Position numbers and translations under genes: made by a program. Source: Acidimicrobiaceae bacterium (GTDB lineage Bacteria; Actinomycetota; Acidimicrobiia; Acidimicrobiales; Bog-793). Taken from it: 5,078 bases of DNA. The DNA lies in contig JAODBN010000331.1 in assembly GCA_025463965.1 (NCBI GenBank), forward strand, positions 1 through 5,078, written 5' to 3'. Shown here piece by piece: positions 1 through 5,078 of the stretch (position 1 is its first letter; the number at the start of each line of letters is the position of its first letter). The notes beneath the pieces are model-generated. The model was not told where the DNA came from. It searched no databases and worked only from the letters and a program-made list of their open reading frames with translations.

Positions 1-120
1 GCTTCCGGAGGTGGAGTGTGCGACTACGCGAGGCCGCCAACTGACGAGGCATTTTGTCCGCGACAGCTGCGCAAGACTCGGAGCGACTGCCCGGGGCGAT
101 GACCACGTTTTTGTGCGCTA
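1..120 (-). other. Left-edge leader or start of a leftward gene, undetermined
   Basis: This stretch lies just downstream of the leftward promoter at 149-177 and its operator, so it is probably the 5' leader, or leader plus first codons, of a leftward gene that continues outside the window. Read leftward, an open frame runs to the edge from an ATG at 52 (beginning MPRQLAASRSRTLHLRK) or an in-frame GTG at 106, but neither has a good Shine-Dalgarno sequence. A GGAAG on the minus strand at 6-2 could instead be the ribosome site of a gene starting just beyond the edge. Two rightward frames are also open from the edge, to TGA at 100-102 and TAG at 119-121, so the tail of a rightward gene is not excluded. 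No protein family is recognisable in any of these. Confidence 0.3.
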
Positions 121-144
121 GATAACATGCATTTCTGTGTGCAT
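121..144 (-). promoter_or_regulatory. Operator-like element, copy A
   Basis: The minus-strand core is TGCACACAGAAATGCATGTT (143-124). It matches copy C at 16 of 20 positions and copy B at 14 of 20. It begins 4 nt after the predicted -10 box at 149-154 and so covers the predicted transcription start of a leftward transcript. That is a normal place for a repressor operator. Dyad symmetry is weaker here than in copy C. The binding protein is unknown; a TetR-like or similar dimeric repressor is an inference from size and partial symmetry. Confidence 0.6.
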
Positions 145-148
145 TGCA

Positions 149-177
149 AAGCTAGTTAGTCGGTCCGGCGAAGTCAA
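149..177 (-). promoter_or_regulatory. Predicted sigma70-type promoter A (leftward)
   Basis: On the minus strand, TTGACT (177-172, 5 of 6 matches to TTGACA) is followed after 17 bp by TAGCTT (154-149, 3 of 6 matches to TATAAT). The -10 is weak, but the geometry repeats that of promoters B and C, each followed by the same operator-like element. The predicted start is near 142, giving a transcript that leaves the window to the left. Confidence 0.5.
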
Positions 178-466
178 TACCTCGTGGCCGCCGAAATGAT
201 TCCGCAACCCTGGCCTGCGTGTGCCGCAGATTCTCGCTCAGGAACTTGATCGTGCTCTGGTAGCGAAAACGAGAGGGACGATGGTTTCCCTCTAATTTAG
301 AAGGGTAGTTCGACGTCTTAGGTTTTCTCTGAGCTACCGGCACGTGCAAGCTACAGCCCCAGCCGCGCCGGCATAACGCGTTCGCTCCCGGAGACTTGGC
401 GCGCCCAGCTCACCGTGTGACCACTCCCCCGGACGCTGGCAACAGATGCACGGAGGTATGAACAAA
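178..466. other. Gene-less stretch between terminator and promoter A
   Basis: No convincing gene is seen here. The reading frames present start at weak codons (for example TTG at 349 on the minus strand) without a Shine-Dalgarno sequence and have no recognisable family. The part around 240-330 is visibly richer in A and T than the genes. The only structure noted is a small hairpin at 272-293. The stretch appears to be a spacer separating the end of the amidohydrolase transcript from the next leftward promoter. Confidence 0.5.
272..293 (-). other. Small hairpin, weak terminator-like
   Basis: AGAGGGA (272-278) and TCCCTCT (287-293) form a perfect 7-bp inverted repeat with an 8-nt loop. Read leftward, the stem is followed by CGTTTTCG, a short T run, so it could act as a weak second terminator behind the stronger one at 467-501, insulating promoter A from read-through. 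The short stem makes chance a real possibility. Confidence 0.25.
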
Positions 467-501
467 CGAGCGCCCGACCCTGAGGCAGGGTCGGGCGCTC
501 G
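467..501 (-). terminator. Intrinsic terminator of the amidohydrolase transcript
   Basis: A perfect 16-bp inverted repeat (467-482 with 486-501) encloses a 3-nt loop. The stem is very GC-rich, containing GAGCGCCCGACCCTG and its exact complement. It begins 18 nt after the TAG stop of the leftward gene at 520-1854. Read leftward it is followed by TTTGTTC, a U-rich tail. On the other strand no T run follows, so it should act on leftward transcription only. Confidence 0.9.
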
Positions 502-519
502 CGGTGGGACGAATAGGTG

Positions 520-1854
520 CTAGTCGTCGCCGTTCCAGTAGTCCGGGATTTGGTCCTCAGCCGGAGCCTGCGCCAAATCTGCCATGTTGGGGGCGCCAAT
601 GCGCTCTGCTACTCGCTCCAGCGCGGCAATGTCCATGCCGTAAACCTCGGCGGTGTTGGCGCCAGCAATCCGGCGGACTGTCCGCTCCTGCACCCCCGAG
701 AACACGTAGGCCAGCGACACGCGGGTAGTAGAGGTCCCGTCGCCATGCTCGACCAGGCTGCCCTCGGTGTGTGGGTAGTCGGATCCCCAGAGCACGTTGT
801 GGGCATACCCGCCGCGCTGCGCCTTCCACGGCTCATCCGGCGCGCGGTGCAGGAAGCTTGCGCCCAAGAAGACGTGGTCTCGCATGTATTCCGAAGGCGG
901 ACGAGGGCACAACTCGCCTACCTGCCAACGCCGCTTCAACCAAACTGAGTCGTACTCCTGCCCAGCTGACGTCCACCACATGGATGGTTGCGCTGCCTGC
1001 TCGGTGTAGACGATCTTGAGCCTCGGGTGGCGTTCGAAGACGCCCGCGAAGATCAGGCGGTGCAGCCCCTTCACGACCGGGTACCCGGTTGCCTCGAGCT
1101 GGGATAGGGCACCCGAGATGGGACCGGCCCACTCTGCAGGATTTCCGACGCCAGAATGTGTAGTAAGTGGCATGTTGAGCTCCTCGCAGGCATCCCAGAA
1201 GGGCTCCCATGCGGGATCGTCGAAGAAGCGGATACCCGCCCGGGGCGCTGGGAAGTTCACGCCGCGGAGTCCGTGCGCTGCGCCCCATCTCAGCTCCTCG
1301 ACGGCCGCCTCCAAGTCCCACATCGGGAGATGAACGAGGCCGGCGTGGCGCTCGGGCTCGATCGAGCACACGTCGCTGAGCCACTGGTTGTAGATCCGGA
1401 GGCCCACTTTGACCTTGGCCAGGCTTTCCTTCTCCATCTCCATCTCATCCGGGCCGCCCGTGCGGAATAGCCTCGTGCCGACCGAGTCAAGAAATGGCAA
1501 CGGCTCGAGGTTTTGGCTGCCGTGAAAGATGACCGAGCCGGCCACGCCGTCGCGATTCATGTCAGCAAGGCGCGCGTTCATGTCGTAGTGGCCCGGCACA
1601 TCGTTCAGTTTGAGGCGCCGGATACGGTCCGGGTTGCCCGCGTGCCGGTGGTCATAAGCACTGGACTTGCCCTCATTCAGCACCTTGCCGAGCCAGGCGT
1701 CGTATTCGTCCAAGAGATCGCTCGGGCAGTACTGCCTCAGGTCCTCGGCAGCACGCGGTCCGACGTGGCTGTCCGCTGACACAAACGCAACCGGCTTCAA
1801 CTCGGTGCCGCCCGCACCGTCTGGGCCGGAGCGTGTATCCATCTCTACTGACAT
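520..1854 (-). CDS. Amidohydrolase_2-family metal-dependent hydrolase/decarboxylase
   Basis: This 444-residue protein is a TIM-barrel member of the amidohydrolase_2 group, whose relatives hydrolyse C-N or C-C bonds or decarboxylate aromatic acids. The likely metal ligands are D28 and H30 (SADSHVGP), H233 (PLTTHSG) and D359 (LWGSDYPHTEG). The D-x-H opening lacks the second His of the usual H-x-H motif (G32), and the usual barrel His after the 'RHPRLKIV' strand is E285. The pattern resembles gamma-resorcylate decarboxylase-type sites, where an acidic residue plus His open the site, and is shared with the neighbour at 1953-3266. The start at 1854 is supported by GGAG (1863-1860) 5 nt upstream; an in-frame Met5 is too far from it. 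There is no signal peptide, so it is cytoplasmic. It follows its paralog after 98 nt without an obvious promoter, is probably cotranscribed with it, and ends at a strong terminator. The substrate is unknown. Confidence 0.88.
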   Translation of the reverse strand: MSVEMDTRSGPDGAGGTELKPVAFVSADSHVGPRAAEDLRQYCPSDLLDEYDAWLGKVLNEGKSSAYDHRHAGNPDRIRRLKLNDVPGHYDMNARLADMNRDGVAGSVIFHGSQNLEPLPFLDSVGTRLFRTGGPDEMEMEKESLAKVKVGLRIYNQWLSDVCSIEPERHAGLVHLPMWDLEAAVEELRWGAAHGLRGVNFPAPRAGIRFFDDPAWEPFWDACEELNMPLTTHSGVGNPAEWAGPISGALSQLEATGYPVVKGLHRLIFAGVFERHPRLKIVYTEQAAQPSMWWTSAGQEYDSVWLKRRWQVGELCPRPPSEYMRDHVFLGASFLHRAPDEPWKAQRGGYAHNVLWGSDYPHTEGSLVEHGDGTSTTRVSLAYVFSGVQERTVRRIAGANTAEVYGMDIAALERVAERIGAPNMADLAQAPAEDQIPDYWNGDD

Positions 1855-1870
1855 CTCAACTCCAATTCCG

Positions 1871-1894
1871 GTGGCTGGACGTCTGCCAGGCCAC
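1871..1894 (-). other. Hairpin between the two amidohydrolase genes
   Basis: GTGGCTGG (1871-1878) pairs with CCAGGCCAC (1886-1894) apart from one bulged base, leaving a 7-nt loop. In the leftward mRNA it ends 7 nt before the GGAG ribosome site of the downstream amidohydrolase. No T run follows, so it is not a normal terminator. It could protect or process the transcript or tune translation of the second gene, or it could be chance. Confidence 0.25.
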
Positions 1895-1952
1895 GTGTCG
1901 ATGCTGGGTGGCGAATCGCGGTCCCACGGCCCCGCTCGCCCAGGTCGTGCTA

Positions 1953-3266
1953 TTAGCGGTCAGACGCGAAGGCTCCTGTGCTGAAGACCGGGCTCAACGT
2001 CTGATCAGGAACTGAGGGAATCGATGCTGGGAACAGCCTCACCTCATCGACAGTCGGTCCGACCTTGTCAGCGAGTTTCTGCAGGTGATCCAGATCAAAG
2101 TTGAAGACCTTGGCAGCGGTGACCCCCAGCATCAGCGCCACCTCCTCGGGCTCGCAGTCCGAGAACGTCAGGGCGATAGCCTCCCGCGAGTAAGGGAATG
2201 TTCCCTCAGAGTGCGGGTAGTCGACGCCCCACATGATGCGGTCTACCCCGATTTCGTGGCGCTGCTTGGCCTCCGAAGGCAGAAACAGGCTCGCCCCCAG
2301 GAAGATGTTTCGGGCAAAGTACTCGCTGGGCTTCATCGAGATCGTGGTCATTGACGGGGCGAGGAAGTGCAGCAGCCCGTTCGGATCGTTGCCTGCCGTG
2401 TAGATGGAGTCGAGCATCGCCAGATGCCGGGGAACCCAGCCAACGCCACTCTCAGAGAAGATCAACTTCAAGGAGGGGTGACGCTCAAATACGCCAGAGA
2501 AGATCATCTGCGCGACTGCTCGGTGGTTGTAGAACTGCCGCTCGGCGAAGCCAATCGCCACAACGCCCGGACCGTCAAGGGCTGCGCCTGGCTGCTCGGG
2601 GGGGGCGGAGGAGTGCTTGTGCATCGGTACGTCGAGATCCGCACATACCTGCCAGAACGGCTCGAGCGCATCCACGTACAGCGGCGTGGTACCGCCGAGC
2701 GGGCCGTCGATCGGCAATAGGACCCCGCCCGTCAGTCCGAGCTCCTTGATCTTACGGACCTCCGCGATGGCGTCATCGACGTCGACGAGAAGCACTTGCC
2801 CGATGCCAGCCCGCTGCCCGGGTGCGTCCGCACAGAAGTCCGCGAGCCAGCGGTTATGCGCCTGGAGGCCAGCGAACTGGCGCTCGTACTCAGCACTGGA
2901 CACGGGGCCGACACCGGACAGCACCGTCTTGGCCATGAAGGGCGGCGCTGTGTTAGGGAAGATGATCTCCCCGACCACGCCGTCCGAGTCGAGGTGGCTC
3001 TTGCGCTGCGCGCTGTCCCAGTTTAACGAGCTGTGCCAGGAGGAGACGCCCGTGAGGATCTGCTCCGTGTCCAGGCTGAAGCCGTCCTTGGTCACCCGCG
3101 TTTCGACGAAGTCCCATGGGTTGGTATAGGAGGCAGCCCAGGCATCGAACTCGTCGTGCCACTTTTTCTCCAGGTAGGGCTTGTAGCCCTGGATATCCGC
3201 GCCGGCATGATTATCCGATGAGATGACCACGTAGTGGTGGTCTCCCTTGAGCTCTTCGTTCGCCAT
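1953..3266 (-). CDS. Amidohydrolase_2-family metal-dependent hydrolase/decarboxylase (first of the pair)
   Basis: This 437-residue cytoplasmic protein is a paralog of the gene at 520-1854. Shared blocks include an N-terminal SSDNHAG versus SADSHVG, 'EPFW..C..L..P...HS', 'IF.GVFERHP.LK', 'PSEY...ᐧ.FLGAS' and 'WG.DYPH.EG'. Predicted metal ligands are D18, H20, H218 (MHKHSS) and D349 (WGVDYPH). As in the paralog, the second His of H-x-H is a Gly (G22) and the barrel position after 'HPSLKLIF' is E272 rather than His. Reaction type could be C-C or C-N hydrolysis or decarboxylation of a ring acid; the sequence does not decide. The start at 3266 has an excellent AAGGAG (3277-3272) 5 nt upstream. A promoter at 3376-3405 and operator-like element at 3346-3369 lie upstream, leaving a leader of about 100 nt. 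The paralogs share fold and active site but differ elsewhere, so they probably act on different intermediates or form a hetero-complex. Confidence 0.88.
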   Translation of the reverse strand: MANEELKGDHHYVVISSDNHAGADIQGYKPYLEKKWHDEFDAWAASYTNPWDFVETRVTKDGFSLDTEQILTGVSSWHSSLNWDSAQRKSHLDSDGVVGEIIFPNTAPPFMAKTVLSGVGPVSSAEYERQFAGLQAHNRWLADFCADAPGQRAGIGQVLLVDVDDAIAEVRKIKELGLTGGVLLPIDGPLGGTTPLYVDALEPFWQVCADLDVPMHKHSSAPPEQPGAALDGPGVVAIGFAERQFYNHRAVAQMIFSGVFERHPSLKLIFSESGVGWVPRHLAMLDSIYTAGNDPNGLLHFLAPSMTTISMKPSEYFARNIFLGASLFLPSEAKQRHEIGVDRIMWGVDYPHSEGTFPYSREAIALTFSDCEPEEVALMLGVTAAKVFNFDLDHLQKLADKVGPTVDEVRLFPASIPSVPDQTLSPVFSTGAFASDR

Positions 3267-3345
3267 GCTGACTCCTTCAGTAATTACCAGCTAGAGCTTG
3301 TGCCACGTCGCGCGGTTGGTAGTCCCGCCGACGGGAATCCACGCA

Positions 3346-3369
3346 CTATGCGTACATTTTTGCGTGCAT
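3346..3369 (-). promoter_or_regulatory. Operator-like element, copy B
   Basis: The minus-strand core is TGCACGCAAAAATGTACGCA (3368-3349), 15 of 20 identical to copy C and 14 of 20 to copy A. This copy shows a clear direct repeat, TGYACGCA twice at a 12-bp step, about one helical turn, with each unit itself near-palindromic. It starts 6 nt after the predicted -10 box and spans roughly +1 to +24 of the amidohydrolase transcript, where a bound protein would block initiation. Confidence 0.65.
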
Positions 3370-3375
3370 GCCTCG

Positions 3376-3405
3376 ATGCTAAGCGCGCCATCTCAGTGGT
3401 GTCAA
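3376..3405 (-). promoter_or_regulatory. Predicted sigma70-type promoter B for the amidohydrolase pair
   Basis: On the minus strand, a perfect TTGACA (3405-3400) is followed after 18 bp by TAGCAT (3381-3376, 4 of 6 matches to TATAAT). The predicted start is near 3369, about 100 nt before the ATG at 3266. It lies between the SDR stop and the amidohydrolase start, so the pair can be transcribed independently of the SDR. This is the best of the three promoters seen. Confidence 0.65.
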
Positions 3406-3475
3406 GCAACACGAGCGCTTCTAGATATTGACCACGGCATCCGCCTGAGAGCTCAGCGTGAGCCCACCCCACCGC

Positions 3476-4312
3476 TCATCGGATCAGGTTGCCTGCGTCA
3501 ACGGGGAGCGTTACGCCCGTGATGTATCGAGCCTCGTCTGAAGTTAGGAACAGCAGCGCGTTGGAGATATCAACCGGCTCGACCCATGGGATGGGCAACG
3601 CGTTCATGGTCAACGCAACGGCGGCGAAGTCATCCCGGTTTGGATGCGGCAAATCCGGGCAGAAAAGCCTATACATGTTGTCGTTCATGATCATCGGCGT
3701 GTCCACGTTGGTCGGGTGGATGGTATTGACCCGGATGAAGTGGGGAGCGAGTTCGAGGGCCATCGTCCGCATCAGACCGACGAGGCCATGCTTGGCGGAG
3801 GTGTAGTGAGCGGTGTTCGGATAGGCCCGAAGGCCGGCTCCGCTGCTCGTGAATACGATGCAACCGCCTTGACCTCCGGCGATCAGGTGCGGGACTGCGA
3901 CCTTGGCAGTGGTCCAGGCACCCGTGAGGTTGATGTCCAACATGTCTTGCCAGGTCTCCATGCTCAGCTCGTGCGCCTGATGCGGAGCGCACCCGATGCC
4001 GGCATTCGCGCTGACGATGTTCAGGCCGCCGAGCTCGGTCACTCCGCGGTCAACGGCCGCGCCTAGCGCCTCGGGATCCCGGACGTCGGCCTGGACGGCC
4101 ACGATGCGGCGATCCAGCTGCTCAACCAGCCGCACCGTCTCTGCGAGGTCTTCCTCTGTGGCTCCCACGTAGGCCATGCCCGGCATGTCCTTGCACACGT
4201 CCACAGCAATGATGTTCGCGCCCTCCTGCGCCATGCGGACTGCGTGGCTGCGGCCCTGTCCTCGCGCAGCGCCCGTGATGAAGGCTGTCTTACCGGCTAG
4301 TCGTCCCGACAT
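3476..4312 (-). CDS. Mycofactocin-dependent SDR-family oxidoreductase
   Basis: This 278-residue short-chain dehydrogenase oxidises an alcohol, or reduces a carbonyl, with a tightly held NAD(H). The Rossmann motif is T13-G-A-A-R-G-Q-G20, and D38 after the second strand indicates NAD rather than NADP. NAG is at 103-105. The catalytic set is N128, S157, Y170 and K174 (YTSAK). Hallmarks of the mycofactocin-coupled class are the 'GAARGQGRSHAVR' start, the insertion after D38 leading to 'EEDLAETVRLVE', 'HPTNVDTPMI', 'WVEPVDISNALLFL' and the 'PVDAG' end. Family knowledge says these enzymes recycle bound NADH through mycofactocin, so the host should encode mft biosynthesis genes elsewhere. The start at 4312 is preferred: GGAG lies 6 nt upstream and the protein begins MSGRLAGK as in relatives; the ATG at 4351 has no ribosome site. 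No clear terminator follows, so read-through into the amidohydrolases is possible. The substrate is unknown. Confidence 0.93.
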   Translation of the reverse strand: MSGRLAGKTAFITGAARGQGRSHAVRMAQEGANIIAVDVCKDMPGMAYVGATEEDLAETVRLVEQLDRRIVAVQADVRDPEALGAAVDRGVTELGGLNIVSANAGIGCAPHQAHELSMETWQDMLDINLTGAWTTAKVAVPHLIAGGQGGCIVFTSSGAGLRAYPNTAHYTSAKHGLVGLMRTMALELAPHFIRVNTIHPTNVDTPMIMNDNMYRLFCPDLPHPNRDDFAAVALTMNALPIPWVEPVDISNALLFLTSDEARYITGVTLPVDAGNLIR

Positions 4313-4318
4313 CGAACT

Positions 4319-4322
4319 CTCC
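4319..4322 (-). promoter_or_regulatory. Ribosome binding site that sets the SDR start
   Basis: GGAG on the minus strand (4322-4319) stands 6 nt before the ATG at 4312. The in-frame upstream ATG at 4351 is preceded by CAGGCCAG, which is not a Shine-Dalgarno sequence. The 13 extra residues of the longer version are also unlike the family's usual N-terminus. Confidence 0.75.
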
Positions 4323-4429
4323 GTCCTGTGTGATTTCGCCTTGACCGGCATCTGGCCTGAGGCATCGTTTGACGGCGGCCACGGTGCGGTGGCCGAGACG
4401 CCCTCTTACATTCGATCCGGCACGGCTGC

Positions 4430-4447
4430 CCGATGACATGCCATCGG
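4430..4447. promoter_or_regulatory. Inverted repeat CCGATG-N6-CATCGG
   Basis: A perfect 6-bp inverted repeat with a 6-bp spacer forms an 18-bp dyad, about 120 bp upstream of the SDR ATG. Size and form suit a dimeric repressor or activator site, and it is unlike the copy A-C element. It occurs once in the window by eye, so chance is not excluded. Confidence 0.3.
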
Positions 4448-4575
4448 CATTTACGGGGCTGGATGCGGTTCGTCGCAACGAGCCTTGCGGCCACGAGCCC
4501 CGTTGCCGTGGAGGAAGGTTTGCATATCGCGGTGGCGTGTACAACCCCCTACTGAAAAGGATGATCGTCGCTACC

Positions 4576-4604
4576 TTGTGATCTCCACTCAGCCGATCTA
4601 GAGT
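4576..4604 (+). promoter_or_regulatory. Predicted sigma70-type promoter C for the dioxygenase gene
   Basis: TTGTGA (4576-4581, 4 of 6 matches to TTGACA) is followed after 17 bp by TAGAGT (4599-4604, 4 of 6 matches to TATAAT). The predicted start is near 4611, about 115 nt before the ATG at 4727. The boxes are modest; support comes from the same layout as promoters A and B, with the operator-like element immediately following. Confidence 0.5.
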
Positions 4605-4628
4605 ATGTACGCATAAATGCATGTAGTC
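4605..4628 (+). promoter_or_regulatory. Operator-like element, copy C
   Basis: The core TGTACGCATAAATGCATGTA (4606-4625) is the most symmetric copy: 9-bp half-sites of form TRYAYGCAT face each other across a central AA. It abuts the predicted -10 box of promoter C and covers its start site. Lying between two divergent genes, it could also affect the leftward SDR gene. Confidence 0.65.
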
Positions 4629-4726
4629 TTGGAGAAGCTTCGGGCAAGTCGATTGCGACGTAGGGGTAGGGGCTCGCGTCCAGTCACTCCGAGCGGCTCC
4701 CTTGATGATCGAGAAGGATGGCAACG

Positions 4727-5078
4727 ATGACGCAACAGGTATCAACGCGACCCGAGCTAGATGGTCTCGACGTCGAGTACCCCGTGACTCAGGAGCAGAT
4801 CGACAACCTGCACCACGCTGGCTGGGCAAGCCTGCCCGGCCTGCTACAGACCTCAACGGTTGAGAAACTACGCGAGCTCATCGTGAGTCAGCCTGTCCGA
4901 CCGTTGGATGCACTCGGGAAGAGCTTCAGAAAGGTCGGAGGCGCTGCCCCTGACACCGGGGTCCAGTTTCTCGACCATGAGTCAGACCCGCGGCACAACT
5001 ACAACCACGAGGGGATGGCGTGGCGAATCCCCTTCTTCCAGGAAGTAGCCGCCTCTACCAGGCTCGGAAGCGCCGCCG
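4727..5078 (+). CDS. Phytanoyl-CoA dioxygenase (PhyH)-family protein, N-terminal part
   Basis: The first 117 codons run off the window edge. Residues 20-52 (VTQEQID...GWASLPGLL...VEKLRELI) match the usual PhyH opening, a helix leading into 'G...LPG.L' and another helix. Residues 90-117, with 'HNYNHEGMAWRIPFF' and 'STRLGSAA', fit the following segment where relatives have a Trp-containing loop and an 'S.RL' helix. PhyH proteins are usually about 270-320 residues and use Fe(II) and 2-oxoglutarate to hydroxylate CoA esters or small molecules. The H-x-D...H iron ligands would lie beyond this window, so activity cannot be judged. The start at 4727 has GAGAAGG (4711-4717) 9 nt upstream; an in-frame ATG at 4718 sits directly on that site and is less likely. 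It is divergent from the SDR, with promoter C and operator copy C upstream. Confidence 0.7.
   Translation, partial: MTQQVSTRPELDGLDVEYPVTQEQIDNLHHAGWASLPGLLQTSTVEKLRELIVSQPVRPLDALGKSFRKVGGAAPDTGVQFLDHESDPRHNYNHEGMAWRIPFFQEVAASTRLGSAA

Larger units (their letters stand above)
4313..4575. other. SDR-side half of the divergent intergenic region
   Basis: Between the SDR start and the rightward promoter at 4576-4604 there is no convincing gene. Short frames here lack ribosome sites and family resemblance. The SDR promoter should lie here or near copy C, but no clear -35/-10 pair was found on the minus strand. The region contains the inverted repeat at 4430-4447. Confidence 0.5.

Noticed and set aside
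152..349. Leftward 65-codon frame in the gene-less left region
   Set aside because: It starts at TTG with no Shine-Dalgarno sequence, matches no family, and overlaps promoter A.
517..948. Rightward 143-codon frame opposite the amidohydrolase gene
   Set aside because: It lies antisense to a clear gene with conserved motifs, has low-complexity composition, and is typical of shadow frames in GC-rich DNA.
833..1384. Leftward 183-codon frame within the amidohydrolase gene
   Set aside because: It is a shifted frame of the real gene, Arg- and Ala-rich with no recognisable domain. The main frame is intact, so no frameshift needs explaining.
3451..3463. Small hairpin GCTCA-GCG-TGAGC after the SDR stop, as a terminator
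   Set aside because: The stem is only 5 bp and no T run follows on the leftward strand.
4313..4351. Thirteen-residue N-terminal extension of the SDR
   Set aside because: The upstream ATG lacks a ribosome site, while the ATG at 4312 has GGAG at ideal spacing and gives the family's usual N-terminus.
4369..4581. Rightward 70-codon frame in the divergent intergenic region
   Set aside because: It has no ribosome site, no recognisable family, and ends inside the -35 box of promoter C.
4290..4856. Leftward 188-codon frame across the divergent intergenic region
   Set aside because: It overlaps the SDR start, promoter C and the dioxygenase gene on the opposite strand, and has no family resemblance.
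1..5078. tRNA or rRNA genes, CRISPR array, insertion sequence ends
   Set aside because: No regular spaced repeats, transposase-like frames, terminal inverted repeats or tRNA-like folds were seen. The three spaced elements are single sites at promoters, not an array.

Overview
The window is GC-rich and gene-dense, and reads as a piece of an actinobacterial catabolic island from a Mycobacterium- or Rhodococcus-type organism. The main evidence is a short-chain dehydrogenase with the sequence signatures of the mycofactocin-dependent class, a family concentrated in mycobacteria and relatives. Two actinobacterial-style metal-dependent amidohydrolase_2 paralogs and a phytanoyl-CoA dioxygenase-like gene fit the same picture. 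The genus cannot be fixed from the sequence alone.

Layout, left to right. Positions 1-519 hold no convincing gene. They contain a strong intrinsic terminator (467-501) for the leftward genes and, further left, a leftward promoter (149-177) with an operator-like element (121-144) that points out of the window. Positions 520-1854 and 1953-3266 are two tandem leftward amidohydrolase-family genes. Positions 3267-3475 carry the promoter and a second operator copy for that pair. Positions 3476-4312 encode the leftward mycofactocin-type SDR oxidoreductase. Positions 4313-4726 are a divergent intergenic region with a third promoter/operator copy. From 4727 a rightward gene begins, the N-terminal 117 codons of a PhyH-family Fe(II)/2-oxoglutarate dioxygenase, cut by the window edge.

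The most interesting signal lies between the genes. The same 20-24 bp element, with core consensus TGYACRCANAAATGYAYGYW, occurs once in each of the three larger intergenic regions. Each time it sits directly downstream of a plausible sigma70-type -35/-10 pair with 17-18 bp spacing, covering the predicted transcription start. This looks like one local repressor regulon controlling a leftward gene outside the window, the amidohydrolase pair and the dioxygenase gene, possibly with the SDR as well.

Inferred joint role: hydroxylation by the PhyH-type enzyme, alcohol or aldehyde oxidation by the mycofactocin-linked SDR, and hydrolytic or decarboxylative carbon-carbon or ring cleavage by the amidohydrolases would make a coherent degradation pathway. 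The substrate cannot be told from this sequence, and no regulator gene is visible in the window.
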